Numbered from the stretch's first letter, positions 20,201-28,703 are shown. The stretch: DNA of 64,000 nucleotides from Ancylomarina sp. DW003 (GCF_029029505.1 NZ_JAKJSD010000021.1:1-64000); one strand, 5' to 3'. A program made the numbers and translations. The notes: generated by a model from the sequence alone, not told the origin.

Positions 20201-20882
20201 TAAATCAGGAAAGGAGATAAGTGGACCGCAAAAAGCTGCTCAGGATGTTCGAAGATTGATTCAGGAAGTTCGAAATACAAATCCGGAAATTCATAGAACT
20301 AAGGATTGGGTTAAGAAGGATATCGACCAGAAGTACGGTTGGTTATTCTTACACCATAAAAAGAGCTTGGAGATAGAGCGATACAATTTCTTCTTGTACC
20401 AAATGGAGCAAATGAGAAAGGCACGTTTTACTCGACTTGATAATTCTAAGAAAGCTGTTGATCTATCTGTGTTGGATGGTTACGAGCCTCTTCCTAAGAC
20501 TCATGTGTTTAGTCCTTTATTGGTAACACCAAACCTTAATATTGAGCTGAATAGTTTTACTGAAACTTACGAGCAGTTAATGTGGTTGCCAAACAATCAG
20601 GAGTTTGCAGATGAATTCTACGCCGATTGCGATCAGCTTTATGTTGCTGAGGGTTATAGCGAGGAAACCATTATCAATAATATGATTGTTCAGCTTCTGT
20701 TGAAGAATGGTTACATAGCTGTTGAGGATCTTTCGAGAGGTAAGATTACCGAGAAAGCTAATCGTGAGACTATTGCTGCCGCTAAGTTTGCTGCTGTTCG
20801 AAAGTTTAAAGAACAGAAGGAAACAAAATTTGCAAAAGCGAAAGAAGTAAAAACTTCAGCGAAAAAGCAGAATAAGTCTTAA
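14217..20882 (+). CDS. Giant PLP-aminotransferase-fold / HPr-kinase-like P-loop fusion protein
   Basis: One uninterrupted frame of 2,221 residues. Residues 1 to about 590 are mostly helical and not recognised, with a charged coiled-coil-like stretch near 345-385. Residues about 600-1070 have fold-type I aminotransferase marks in order: NDPSNPTG (670-677), LDEAY (703-706 for DEAY), the PLP-lysine motif STTKNLGATGDRLG with Lys747, then a small domain (SSEGAYLFNM near 937, GIVRFSLGDY near 980). Residues about 1080-1640 are helical and unassigned. Around 1660-1930 lies an HPr-kinase-like nucleotide-binding domain with P-loop GDSGVGKSE (1682-1690) and LVAGDMLHLF. A GKGKGK loop (about 1974) and a Lys/Ala-rich tail close it. 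No signal peptide or membrane segments, so cytoplasmic. It is a single-gene unit ending at a perfect terminator. Function unknown. Confidence 0.8.
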   Translation: MHVTGRPQSELNYEAQVFINLYQSLGERAENFLPHRIFESLTQFVRLCYEESDDPVNQDLEINKRLLDLKEAIPGYVDVSLMIFPHENSKAFEYSARRQSFVKRIVHLMDIEAVDEKEKKQLKSILNAPDFSVGTPPVSQHLINSLYQITLGDKVRELRKFRDVIGVTGYVEEAQWNYLLDVLDQLVVQSTHYTTGKEKEHFLTRTESTVNFKGLNGFIRTLVSGTANMAIKLIQEEIFQPELVRVIDYTNPDEVYDQICEDTTSIFIVKVKNMRRNPLNDFKWFPLLTRIIFVDCSPESLASNTCLVFSFHNEIINTLNKVHTKKLGAPANTQMNLRLILDKVNVRNLEKFRLAAEVKIKDYEEELARLKSEQLAESGNPDQDIILYKFDEFARQIIKDKYILSKFVAFISFIENIKDEDKHRATNEILLQEFETRMKTYFYGNSSDIELATIVEGGGRNQLKTYGEYLLARPSKKIKKTVAERCRVILDIIPDSYQRTLHNHFHKNFGINLFLERYKAYLTKVENEADNKGRFRNLLIDLGIEKKYEQKTEEEQQIIREFISGLGNLEKTSISDDVQMILRDLVLNRGELKPFIFLNQQAAWEYKDLFPIETFDMNAFDVEIELDEEGRIDYERFLTKLQRIKSSFQLFDETGSLWDNFCANSTILINDPSNPTGYTDFNNVALIKFLKFISNTQLTLFLDEAYNDSVKIDDPEEPKWRTISSYIINNMASYARISMVASISTTKNLGATGDRLGALAVTEAKKDLIVYARKQSDASNGNSCSLFMLVNVLEVAQQAKRIKGQMDEALPKDASRHKVKQKLENFIKSEIKSNVPRTIAGSSDAAKRESLFEGSPLHIFLLDELLSLDKLDVLELPDDFKYKGEAFFSYYKQHIVTELNQFRVNRIFRTESIKRLKMAKKVAAKIIEEEQLTDVGFLSSEGAYLFNMTLKGYSSYQDLEQFTQVLAEKRGIAAIPYKNGIVRFSLGDYVEGTEASYRVYEKELETIFRLFINTWIRFNQGKQDAGENEAVLSGLFPAKFDRQFIESVLTDFDEIRDLDKRFNQSLKINDIKTMYHAFPKVCGVSINSIGDSNNAVFEFYENIGACTTLVEFLNSQTFSKIYENLLPQIYKNIPAIKHLDINEVLARYGKPTIQKYVHSKLEYQPNAHLLDGPNEKLIMTEILIDMERILFSDSKVKMLVLNANEKDPSGDLAKLEGYNVILRKYIQEILLHFDLPFEKELIEPSVEQLFEKASERLEEISGQKLSLVNNSLLVQELLQEFASEKEFAEHSHKNQMSGHLLSALSDLAKDKTVSEKLLQIYLVKNDVALVKNITDSVNRLFSGLETHDEPDTRLYSESLIASEVKTQLEQSLRRSSYKLVEENILAEARNVSLFLTSALNSSRNTQFYNRFNHILIKLLSMDYLRQNSMLNEMIQHGFTLYQDFDMENKILDTHEGGKLSWINDVMTKCGVIAAEQPVQTHTRMNTDAKKREYPFHKIDRSDHEVLNAELVGDQSPRNFIKNMSTRPSSDFFATRMSKFIENMDADDYRCRIVKGGLVNELYVFQKSYMKYLADNYRLIQPKAVSLKEAKNFVPDIVLFLGAPEKVISYPQIGFFDLNGPKGKIKTIVTPLKKSVDYFGDVKKPRLTMLNEKVKEMGGAPVHGSFFVIEGDDGSIFGLLISGDSGVGKSEMLAAMMLKWLKKDLPGIRSIKLVAGDMLHLFPDTEGNLYGVGTELGDFSRVTDFDPEYIKQYRPLFESSADSNVEDLNSRSTISGFCDISMPYKVDIVLTAHNYSKNEAGITKYSNAENFMLYRDAHGERKEKATSQDNPHFQRTLLRYTADKNIVDVLDQHGNYLDDVLNWEKDAKNGKWYLCSSYKLIEKIDIEEVVNKIFMAKQFKRDGRELSVENIRFDIIKNRFIVEASQDEESVEFVLDRAFFSSIFNSLASTPGGNPFIHEDEELEIRKHLIDVLKGGKTGKGKGKSIQCGILSTDLGKSGKEISGPQKAAQDVRRLIQEVRNTNPEIHRTKDWVKKDIDQKYGWLFLHHKKSLEIERYNFFLYQMEQMRKARFTRLDNSKKAVDLSVLDGYEPLPKTHVFSPLLVTPNLNIELNSFTETYEQLMWLPNNQEFADEFYADCDQLYVAEGYSEETIINNMIVQLLLKNGYIAVEDLSRGKITEKANRETIAAAKFAAVRKFKEQKETKFAKAKEVKTSAKKQNKS

Positions 20883-20904
20883 TCGTAAATTTTGCAAATA
20901 GATT

Positions 20905-20934
20905 ATAAGGGCTATCTTTCTAGGTAGCCCTTAT
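20905..20934 (+). terminator. Intrinsic terminator after the giant gene
   Basis: ATAAGGGCTA (20905-20914) and TAGCCCTTAT (20925-20934) form ten perfect pairs with a ten-base loop, followed by TTATTA. Confidence 0.85.
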
Positions 20935-21036
20935 TTATTAGTATTTAACTGCATGTATCTGAGATTTGAAACTCACCAAAATCTTACATATTTAAAAAGT
21001 TAGAAAGAATCTAAATGAAAAAATGTTTTTTTTTAG

Positions 21037-21065
21037 TCACCCTTTTATAAATTAAAACGAGTTAT
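21037..21065 (+). promoter_or_regulatory. TCACCC-type promoter candidate before ECF sigma B
   Basis: TCACCC (21037-21042), exactly 15 bases, then CGAGTTAT (21058-21065). This suggests that ECF sigma B is transcribed by an ECF holoenzyme, possibly its own, while sigma genes A and C show TAnnTTTG boxes. Confidence 0.5.
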
Positions 21066-21143
21066 TTATTGATGTGTTTGCACTTCGATGCCTGTTTTTT
21101 GAGATAGGTAAAAAATAATAAGAAAAATGAAAGCCTTTTTTTA

Positions 21144-21677
21144 TTGAAAAAGCTATTGCTAGATAAAACCATTTTAGAAGAACTCTTTAAGGAAAACTAT
21201 AAGGGTTTGTATTATCATGCTTTGAGTTTTATTAAGGATGAAAATGCATCTAAAGATATAGTTAATGATGTATTTGAATATTTTTGGATCAATCGAAAAG
21301 ATATTGATATTTCCTATTCAGCCAAATCATTCCTTTATAGTATGGTTCGAAATAAAGCCATCAATTATTTGAGGCACGAAGAAGTTAAACGCAAGCATAT
21401 AAATTTTCAGCTTTCAAATGCAAATCTGGAATTGGAGGAATATGAAAATAACGAGTCATTAATTGATAAAATAAAGGTATCAATTGGAAACTTACCTCCT
21501 CAGGGAAGAGTTGTATTCGACATGTGCTTTATTCAGAACTACTCCTATAGGGAAATAGCTGAAGAGCTTAATATTTCGATCAACACTGTTAAAACTCATA
21601 TTTCTAAATCAATGAAAAAACTACGTGAGCAATTTTCCGAAGAAATTCTCCTATTCTATCTTTTTTTGAAAAAATAA
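21144..21677 (+). CDS. ECF-family RNA polymerase sigma factor (locus B)
   Basis: A 177-residue ECF sigma factor. Region 2: LFKENYKGLYYHALSFIKDE and SKDIVNDVFEYFWINRKD; region 4: LPPQGRVVFDMCFIQNYSYREIAEEL, then NISINTVKTHISKSMKKLRE (helix-turn-helix). The only start that keeps the family N-terminus is a TTG at 21144; the ATG at 21127 is out of frame and ends after six codons. A weak start may hold synthesis down. The gap to the fecR ATG is 63 bases and holds a TCACCC-type site. It should activate the locus B importer. Confidence 0.9.
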   Translation: MKKLLLDKTILEELFKENYKGLYYHALSFIKDENASKDIVNDVFEYFWINRKDIDISYSAKSFLYSMVRNKAINYLRHEEVKRKHINFQLSNANLELEEYENNESLIDKIKVSIGNLPPQGRVVFDMCFIQNYSYREIAEELNISINTVKTHISKSMKKLREQFSEEILLFYLFLKK

Positions 21678-21688
21678 TTAAAAAAGAG

Positions 21689-21717
21689 TCACCCATTTCA
21701 TTTTTAACTTGTGTTAT
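21689..21717 (+). promoter_or_regulatory. TCACCC-type promoter candidate before fecR B
   Basis: TCACCC (21689-21694), exactly 15 bases, then TGTGTTAT (21710-21717), 24 bases before the fecR ATG. An A-rich tract precedes it, as at the other sites. Confidence 0.55.
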
Positions 21718-21740
21718 ACTCAGACACAAGACAAATAGAA

Positions 21741-22931
21741 ATGAAAAAAAACAAGTACGAACGCATCCAAGAAGTCCTTTCAGTGTTGGGTAAGCCTCAG
21801 CAGTACAGTGCAGATTTCTTTATCAAACATGCTGATGATAAGGAAATGATGGATTTGTATGAAGAAATGAGAAAGTATAAGGAAGCTGGTCTTTCCTTAA
21901 ATGCGTTTTCTGATCCTGATGTGAATTTGCAATGGAATAAACTGAATAGAAAAATACAGACTGGAAGAAATACTTGGACGGTATTTACAGCAATTGCAGC
22001 AAGTGTTGTTATTCTTTTCACAATCGGTATTCTGTTAACGACTGATTGGTCTGCTGACCAGACTTCACAAATGTCACAGAATAAACTAGAGATTATTCCA
22101 GGTGATAGTCGTGCTGTATTAATAACATCTGATGGACAAGAGAGTTTTCTAGACACAAATAATTCTGTCTCTATTCAAGAAAAATTGGGTGTTAATATTG
22201 TATCACTCGATAGAAATACGATTTCCTACCAAGCTGGTGTGGGTGAAGATACTTTACTAGTAAAGGATGCCTACAATACTATTAAGATACCTCGTGCAGG
22301 TGAGTATCGATTAGTTCTTGCTGATGGTACTAAGGTGCGATTGAATTCGGAAACAGAATTGAAATACCCTTTAAAATTTGCGGGAAAGCAAAGAGAGGTT
22401 GAATTGATTGCTGGTGAGGCCTATTTTGATGTTGTGAGTAATCCTGAGAAACCTTTTGTTGTGAGATCAAAAAATGTAGATACCAGAGTTTTAGGAACGC
22501 AATTTAATGTGTCGGCATATCCTGAGGAAGATTTAAATATCACTTTGGTTGAGGGAAAAGTGAGTTTAAATAACAATCTGTCCAAACAAGAACATGTGCT
22601 TGTTCCAGGTGAGAATGCAAAACTTAAGGATAATGATACCCAAATTTCTATTGTAAAGGTTGATGTGAAAAAGTATGTATCCTGGATTGATGGCTATTTT
22701 TATTTTGAGAAAGAGCGCCTTGAGGATATCTTGGTAAAGTTAGAACGTTGGTATGACTTTAAGGTATTTTATCAAAATCCTAAAGTAAAAGATTATGAGT
22801 TTAGAATGCGGGCTGATCGAAATCTTCCTTTTAATGTCGTTTTGGATCGTCTGGAAATGACCGGTAGAATCAAGATTGAGATAAATGGTAGAGCTTTATT
22901 GGTTTCAGATGTACAACGATTAGAAAAATAA
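21741..22931 (+). CDS. FecR-family anti-sigma factor (locus B)
   Basis: A 396-residue regulator from the ATG at 21741; an upstream in-frame start at 21711 would lie inside the candidate promoter. Cytoplasmic part 1-78, membrane helix about 80-101 (VFTAIAASVVILFTIGILL), FecR domain (YRLVLADGTKVRLNSETEL, VELIAGEAYFDVVSNPEKPF) and DUF4974-type end (LEDILVKLERWYDFKVFY). It belongs with the sigma factor just upstream and the STN-bearing SusC downstream as the cell-surface signalling chain of locus B. Confidence 0.93.
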   Translation: MKKNKYERIQEVLSVLGKPQQYSADFFIKHADDKEMMDLYEEMRKYKEAGLSLNAFSDPDVNLQWNKLNRKIQTGRNTWTVFTAIAASVVILFTIGILLTTDWSADQTSQMSQNKLEIIPGDSRAVLITSDGQESFLDTNNSVSIQEKLGVNIVSLDRNTISYQAGVGEDTLLVKDAYNTIKIPRAGEYRLVLADGTKVRLNSETELKYPLKFAGKQREVELIAGEAYFDVVSNPEKPFVVRSKNVDTRVLGTQFNVSAYPEEDLNITLVEGKVSLNNNLSKQEHVLVPGENAKLKDNDTQISIVKVDVKKYVSWIDGYFYFEKERLEDILVKLERWYDFKVFYQNPKVKDYEFRMRADRNLPFNVVLDRLEMTGRIKIEINGRALLVSDVQRLEK

Positions 22932-22952
22932 CCCCATATGTAAATAAAAAAA

Positions 22953-23003
22953 GGGATAGTTGGTGCTATCCCTCAAATAACCGCTCATCATTGGTGTGAT
23001 GAG
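22953..23003 (+). promoter_or_regulatory. Two hairpins between fecR B and susC B
   Basis: GGGATAG-TTGGTG-CTATCCC (22953-22972) and CTCATCA-TTGGTG-TGATGAG (22984-23003): two seven-base-pair stems with the same six-base loop TTGGTG, 11 bases apart. Neither is followed by a T-run long enough for full termination. Confidence 0.6.
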
Positions 23004-23030
23004 TAATTGTTTAATCTTCATTACAAATTT

Positions 23031-26000
23031 ATGAAAAAAAATCTAACCTACCTTCTCCTATTTAGGGATAAGGAGAAAACCCGACAGTGGCTTATGAGAC
23101 TAACTGTGTTGAAAATGATTTTAATGATGAGTTTGCTCACGACTTATGGACGGGTGAATTCTCAGAAAATTATTTCGAGTTTAAGACTGGAGAACGTTTC
23201 ACTCTCCGAAGCGCTTGAGAAAGTTGAAGAATTATCTGATTATGATTTCATCTTTTCTTATGATGATGTCGAAGGTTATCTAGTTTCTGCTAACATGCAA
23301 TCTGTAACATTGGAAGAGTGCTTGGATAATATACTAGAAGAATTGCCTTTTGCTTTTGATACAGAGGATGATTTTGTTGTTGTCAGTTACAACAAATTTG
23401 AGTCAGTTATTAGCGAACAAGAAAAACAGATTACTATAAAGGGAAAAGTTACCGATAAGAATGGAGATGGTCTTCCAGGAGTTTCGGTTGTTATTAAGGA
23501 TTCAAATGTAGGTGTTGCAACCGATATGGATGGTAACTATGTCATATCAACATTGAAAGAGTCATTTGTGCTAACTTTCTCTTTCGTTGGGATGGTATCC
23601 AAAGAGATTACTTATACAGGACAACAAGCCATTAATGTCGTATTATTAGATAATGAGGCTAGTCTTAATGAAGTTGTTGTAACGGGTATGTTTAAGAGAA
23701 AGGCTGAGAGTTTTACTGGTTCAGCTGTTACAATGAAAGCCGATGATTTAAAGAGAGCAGGTAACGGAAATATTTTTGAGAGTTTAAAGAACCTGGACCC
23801 ATCTTTAAATTTAATACCTAACTTAGATATGGGTAGTGATCCTAATGCCCTTCCAGAAATGGAAATTCGCGGTACTACAACATTTCCTTCTGGAGGATTA
23901 GATACTGACCTTAAAAGTAATTTTATGGGAAATCCTAATGCCCCATTATTTATTTTGGATGGTTTTAGGGTTGATGTGTCTACAGTATTTGATTTAGATA
24001 TTGATAGAATTCAGTCCGTTACTATTCTGAAGGATGCTGCCGCAAAAGCTATTTATGGTTCCAGAGCTGCAAATGGTGTTATTGTACTGGAAACTAAGCG
24101 ACCTTTAATTGGTAATACAAGAGTGTATCTTACATCTTCTCTTAATATTACTTCTCCTGATTTAACTTCTTATGATTTAGCGAATGCAGCTCAAAAGATG
24201 GCTATTGAAGAAAATGCAAAAATATGGGAAGGTGATAGAATTGGAGATTTTAAATATAAAGAACCTGAATATCTTTTACGTAAGAGATTGTTAAGTGAAG
24301 GGGTAGATACTGACTGGATTAATAAGCCGCTAAGAACAGGTATTGGGCATAAGCAAAGCATTGGAGTTGAAATTGGCGAACAAAAAATGACAATGCTTCT
24401 TAATTTTGCTTACAACAAGGAAGCCGGTGTTATGCGTAATTCGGAAAGGGAAAACTTAAGTGGATCTATAAATTTACGATATAGGCATAAGGACCTTATT
24501 TTTAGAAATATATTGTCTATAACTGATAATAAAGGAACTGATAGTAATTATGGAGATTTTTCAACATATGCTTTAGCTAATCCGTATTTTCCAACTCATA
24601 CTAAAGATGGTGAGATTTTTGAAGCAAAAGGTTTCTCTAATCCTCTTGGAAATATTGATTTAAATACTGTTTCGGAAAATAAATACCTGAATATTACTAA
24701 TAATTTTTACGCAGAGTGGAAAATAACACCCGAACTTAAATTAACTAGTAACCTAGGCTTGTCAATCAAAAATACCGAATCTCATTATTTTTTCCCTGCA
24801 GCTCATACTATGTTTGACGAATATGAGGAAGAGGATGAGATAAGGAAAGGTAGTTATAATATGAATACTGGAAAGCAAAAAATATTTAGTTCTTCAGTAG
24901 GTTTCGAATTTAATAAGACAATAGATAAGCACTATATATCTGCTAATTTTAGTCTTAGGTCTAGTGATGAAACGTATAATGAGGTAGTAAATTACACTGA
25001 AGGTTTTCCTAATGATAAAATGAGTGATATTACATTTGCCTTACAATATGCTGATAATAAGACGCCATTGGGTATGGAAGGAAAAGTTCGTGATATAGGT
25101 ATTGTTGGTCTTATGGCTTATACTTATGATGATCGATTTTTAACCGATGTAACAGTAAGACGTAATGGTAGTTCTCAATTTGGTAAGAAAAATCGTTGGG
25201 GAACCTTTTATAGTCTTGGTTTAGGATGGAACCTGCATAATGAAAAGTTTATGCAAGAAATTAATTTTATTAAAAAAGCAAAATTAAGAGGATCATACGG
25301 AAGTACAGGATCTCAGGTGTTTTCTCCCTATGAATCTATTCCTACCTACAGTTATAATACCAGAAATCATTATACCGGAAATTACGGAGCATATATTATG
25401 TCTCTTGCAAATGAAGAAATACAGTGGCAAGAGAAAATAGAATATAATTTAGGTTTTGACTTAGTTATTGGTAGATTAAGTTTAATATCAAATTATTATA
25501 CTTCCCTAACAGATAATCTTATTACTGACTTAAGTATCGCTCCTTCTCTTGGTTTTACCATGATGAAAGAAAATGTTGGAAAAATAAGAAATGAAGGATG
25601 GGAAATTACAGCTAATTATCAGTTGCTAAAAAAGAAAAATGCTTATCTAAATATTAATGCTTCAGTATCTCATAACGAAAATACAATTGAAGAACTATCC
25701 GATGCAATGAAGAAATTCAACGATATGCAGGATGAAGCTGCTTCTAAAAGAGATAATAATAAAGTTTTTAAGAGATATATCGAAGGAGCTAGTTTAAATA
25801 CTATTTATGCCGTTAAAAGTTTCGGAATTGACCCAGAGAGTGGTAATGAAGTTTTTCAAAAAGCTGATGGTACACGAACAATAGTATGGGATGCTGATGA
25901 TCAAATTGCTGCTGGTAATACAATGCCAAAATTTCTTGGTAATGTTGGATTAAACGGCGAATTCAATGGAATTGGTGCTAGTGTACTTTGTACTTTCAGA

Positions 26001-26405
26001 GTAGGAGGTCAAATTTATAATAAAACACTAGTAGATAAAGTTGAAAATGTGGATTTACACCAAAATGTAGATGTCAGGGTTTTTGATGGTAGATGGACTG
26101 AACCTGGAGATCATGTTAAATATAAAAGATTGAGTCAATTTTATGATAGTGAAGCAGGAGAGTGGAAGTCTTATAATACAAGACCTACTACACGTTTCGT
26201 TCAAGATTTGGATGAATTCAATATTGGTAGTGTTAGTATGTACTATGATTTTAAGAAAGATTGGATAAAACCATTCGGTTTAGAAAAATTAAAGATATCT
26301 GTAAATGCTAATAATATTGCAACTTTTAGCAGTGTTAAAGTTGAGAGAGGAACTCAATATCCATTTGCAAGAAGATATTCATTTACCTTACGTGCAACAT
26401 TTTAA
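23031..26405 (+). CDS. SusC/RagA-type TonB-dependent outer membrane transducer (locus B)
   Basis: A protein of 1,124 residues from the ATG at 23031, right after the shared CATTACAAATTT; a TTG at 23007 is rejected. A signal segment near 20-40 is followed by an STN domain (VSLSEALEKVEELSDYDFIF), a carboxypeptidase-regulatory-like domain (KGKVTDKNGDGLPGVSVVIK), a TonB box (LNEVVVTGMF), a plug (GSRAANGVIVLETK) and the barrel ending in FTLRATF. Its plug lacks the usual short IRGVGS form and reads EIRGTTTFPSGG, with an insertion before APLFILDG. It forms an importer with the SusD gene that starts four bases downstream. Confidence 0.93.
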   Translation: MKKNLTYLLLFRDKEKTRQWLMRLTVLKMILMMSLLTTYGRVNSQKIISSLRLENVSLSEALEKVEELSDYDFIFSYDDVEGYLVSANMQSVTLEECLDNILEELPFAFDTEDDFVVVSYNKFESVISEQEKQITIKGKVTDKNGDGLPGVSVVIKDSNVGVATDMDGNYVISTLKESFVLTFSFVGMVSKEITYTGQQAINVVLLDNEASLNEVVVTGMFKRKAESFTGSAVTMKADDLKRAGNGNIFESLKNLDPSLNLIPNLDMGSDPNALPEMEIRGTTTFPSGGLDTDLKSNFMGNPNAPLFILDGFRVDVSTVFDLDIDRIQSVTILKDAAAKAIYGSRAANGVIVLETKRPLIGNTRVYLTSSLNITSPDLTSYDLANAAQKMAIEENAKIWEGDRIGDFKYKEPEYLLRKRLLSEGVDTDWINKPLRTGIGHKQSIGVEIGEQKMTMLLNFAYNKEAGVMRNSERENLSGSINLRYRHKDLIFRNILSITDNKGTDSNYGDFSTYALANPYFPTHTKDGEIFEAKGFSNPLGNIDLNTVSENKYLNITNNFYAEWKITPELKLTSNLGLSIKNTESHYFFPAAHTMFDEYEEEDEIRKGSYNMNTGKQKIFSSSVGFEFNKTIDKHYISANFSLRSSDETYNEVVNYTEGFPNDKMSDITFALQYADNKTPLGMEGKVRDIGIVGLMAYTYDDRFLTDVTVRRNGSSQFGKKNRWGTFYSLGLGWNLHNEKFMQEINFIKKAKLRGSYGSTGSQVFSPYESIPTYSYNTRNHYTGNYGAYIMSLANEEIQWQEKIEYNLGFDLVIGRLSLISNYYTSLTDNLITDLSIAPSLGFTMMKENVGKIRNEGWEITANYQLLKKKNAYLNINASVSHNENTIEELSDAMKKFNDMQDEAASKRDNNKVFKRYIEGASLNTIYAVKSFGIDPESGNEVFQKADGTRTIVWDADDQIAAGNTMPKFLGNVGLNGEFNGIGASVLCTFRVGGQIYNKTLVDKVENVDLHQNVDVRVFDGRWTEPGDHVKYKRLSQFYDSEAGEWKSYNTRPTTRFVQDLDEFNIGSVSMYYDFKKDWIKPFGLEKLKISVNANNIATFSSVKVERGTQYPFARRYSFTLRATF

Positions 26406-26408
26406 AAA

Positions 26409-27938
26409 ATGATTATGAAAAAAGTATTAATATTAATATTAACGTGTTTTGCATTCTTTGCATGTGATGATTATTTAGATGTTAAACCAAAGTCAAGAAT
26501 TGAAGCTTCTGATTTGTTTTCTACAGTAGATGGGTTTCAAGATGCTTTGACAGGCTGTTACCTAAATATGACTACCCCCCAAACTTATGGGAAAGACCTA
26601 TCTTGGAAGCTCTTAGAATTTATGGGACATACTTATAGTGCAACTAGTTCATCTGGAACTGAGTATGATCTTATACAGAAGTTCGAATGGGATAATTCCA
26701 TTATTAGACCAATTTTTGAAGATATTTGGTTAGGTCAATATAATACAATTGCTAATGTAAATAAGTTATTATCTGCTTTAGATGAAAATAAGAGTGTTAT
26801 AAGTGAAGAAGAATACCAAATGTTTAAAGGTGAGGCTCTTGCTATTAGGGCATATTGTTATTTAGATATATTAAGATTATTTGGTCATAATACATTTAAA
26901 AATCAAGATAATTTACAGAACCTTGCTGCTCCATTTGTTGAGAAATATAGTAAAGAATTGACTCAACAAGATACTTATGAAAATGTTTATGAAATTCTAA
27001 TTAGTGATCTTGATGACGCTATTGAATATTTGAAATATGATAGTTATTATCCTTTTGAAATAGAAAGAGATGAGTCTTATAAAGTGATTTCAAATAATGT
27101 GTTTTGGAGTGGGACAAGTTCTTTTTCTCGAAAAATGCGATTTAATTATGTCGCGGTTTGTGCATTAAAAGCTAGAGCTTTAATGTGGAAGGGAGATGTA
27201 GCTGAAGCAAATACTGCCGCTCAATTTGCAATTAAAGCTATTGAAGCTGCAGAAACTAATGGCTTCTTCCAATTTTCAAAGAACAATTCATATTTAAGTA
27301 AAACAGATGATTTGACGAATGTAGGTGAAATATTGTGTGGTTTGCATATTCAAAGTCTGGAAACCTATATGGAAAATGCATATGAAACCCATATCAATGG
27401 AACATGGAATCCAGTAGAACTTAGAATTTCTAATGATGTTATTAATGAAATATATGACATTACAGGGAGTGGTGAAGGACTCTCTGATGTTCGAGCTATA
27501 AATCAAATTATTGATCACCCTTCTGAAGATGATTTTAGCTATTGTATTAAACTTAGAACCTATGATAGAGATAGAGATTATCTGCATTATGATAATAGGG
27601 TTCCGTTAGTAAGGCTTGCTGAATCATATTTAATATATGCTGAATGTCAGTTATTGATAGGTGAAAAAGCTGAGGCAATAAAAACAATGAATTTCTTGAA
27701 GGAGATTAAGAAAATTCAACCTGATTTTTATTTAGAAGATGATTTGGAAATAGAAAAAGTAGATGAAGCAATAATTAAAGAGTATAGGAAAGAATTTATC
27801 CAAGAAGGTCAGTTATGGTATCTATATAAGAGGAGATATCTTAATAAGTTACCTAATAGTGGAGTTGAATTTGACCCTGAATCTACTTACGTTATTCCTT
27901 ACCCACAATCAGAAATAGAAATAGGAAAAAGAAAATAA
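26409..27938 (+). CDS. SusD/RagB-family substrate-binding lipoprotein (locus B)
   Basis: A 509-residue lipoprotein beginning three bases after the susC stop; ATGs at 26409 and 26415 are both possible. Lipobox FFAC (Cys19) followed by DDYLDVKPKSRIEASDLF. SusD TPR-type helices include GEALAIRAYCYLDILRLFG, and the end has EYRKEFIQEGQLWYLYKRR. Surface partner of SusC B, translationally close-coupled to it. Two more lipoprotein genes follow with gaps of 18 and 3 bases, so all four are probably one transcript. Confidence 0.92.
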   Translation: MIMKKVLILILTCFAFFACDDYLDVKPKSRIEASDLFSTVDGFQDALTGCYLNMTTPQTYGKDLSWKLLEFMGHTYSATSSSGTEYDLIQKFEWDNSIIRPIFEDIWLGQYNTIANVNKLLSALDENKSVISEEEYQMFKGEALAIRAYCYLDILRLFGHNTFKNQDNLQNLAAPFVEKYSKELTQQDTYENVYEILISDLDDAIEYLKYDSYYPFEIERDESYKVISNNVFWSGTSSFSRKMRFNYVAVCALKARALMWKGDVAEANTAAQFAIKAIEAAETNGFFQFSKNNSYLSKTDDLTNVGEILCGLHIQSLETYMENAYETHINGTWNPVELRISNDVINEIYDITGSGEGLSDVRAINQIIDHPSEDDFSYCIKLRTYDRDRDYLHYDNRVPLVRLAESYLIYAECQLLIGEKAEAIKTMNFLKEIKKIQPDFYLEDDLEIEKVDEAIIKEYRKEFIQEGQLWYLYKRRYLNKLPNSGVEFDPESTYVIPYPQSEIEIGKRK

Positions 27939-27956
27939 AATTTAAAATTTAAATAG

Positions 27957-28700
27957 ATGAAAATATTATATACGTTTTTCTTTTTATTGCTAATATATGG
28001 ATGTGATAAACAAGAAATAGAGAACTGGGAGTCAAACGAAAGAATGATTCAGTTTAAAGCTTCAGAAACATCATACAGCTTTAAATTATCTGATAAAGAA
28101 AATGATGTTATTGATATTCCTGTAAGCATTAATGGATTAAAAGTAGATCAAGAATCAACTTTTAGATGCGAAGTATTGTTAGACAGTACAACTATGCCGG
28201 CGGATTATTATGAGATTATTGATACCAAAATCGAAAAGGATAAAACCGAAGGCGTTGTTAAATTATCAATAAAAAAGTTTGGTGATATAGAGAGTGATGA
28301 TACAAGAATTTGGTTGCGATTACATTCTAATGAAAATTTTCTTTCTGGTCCATATAGATACCAAGATTGTGAAGTTTCTATAACAAACAAACTTTTACCA
28401 CCAATAACTTGGGGGCCTGGTAACTGGATGGCAAAATATGAATTAGGTAATTATAGTAGTAATTATTATGCAATAATTATTGAAGCTACGGGTTATACAA
28501 ATTTCATATGGCATAAAAGTTGGGAAAGATATAATCTTGGAAAACAAATGACTTCTGAAGAAAAAGCAGCGTTTAGAAATAATGTTCGTGCTAAAATTCA
28601 CGAAATGAAAAGAGCTTTACCCGAAGGAGAAAAGTTAGTACATGAAGATGGAACTGCTAAAGGTAAAGAAATTATTTATGGATTTTTTTATAAACAATAG
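27957..28700 (+). CDS. DUF4843-type lipoprotein
   Basis: A 247-residue lipoprotein with a short signal and lipobox IYGC (Cys16). The beta-rich body with paired sheet segments (VIDIPVSINGL, FRCEVLLDSTTMP, YRYQDCEVSITN) and its place after SusD fit DUF4843, a Bacteroidota family of about this length found beside SusC/D pairs; that assignment is from recollection of the family. Probably surface-exposed and accessory to substrate capture by locus B. No enzymatic motif is visible. Confidence 0.65.
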   Translation: MKILYTFFFLLLIYGCDKQEIENWESNERMIQFKASETSYSFKLSDKENDVIDIPVSINGLKVDQESTFRCEVLLDSTTMPADYYEIIDTKIEKDKTEGVVKLSIKKFGDIESDDTRIWLRLHSNENFLSGPYRYQDCEVSITNKLLPPITWGPGNWMAKYELGNYSSNYYAIIIEATGYTNFIWHKSWERYNLGKQMTSEEKAAFRNNVRAKIHEMKRALPEGEKLVHEDGTAKGKEIIYGFFYKQ

Positions 28701-28703
28701 GAT

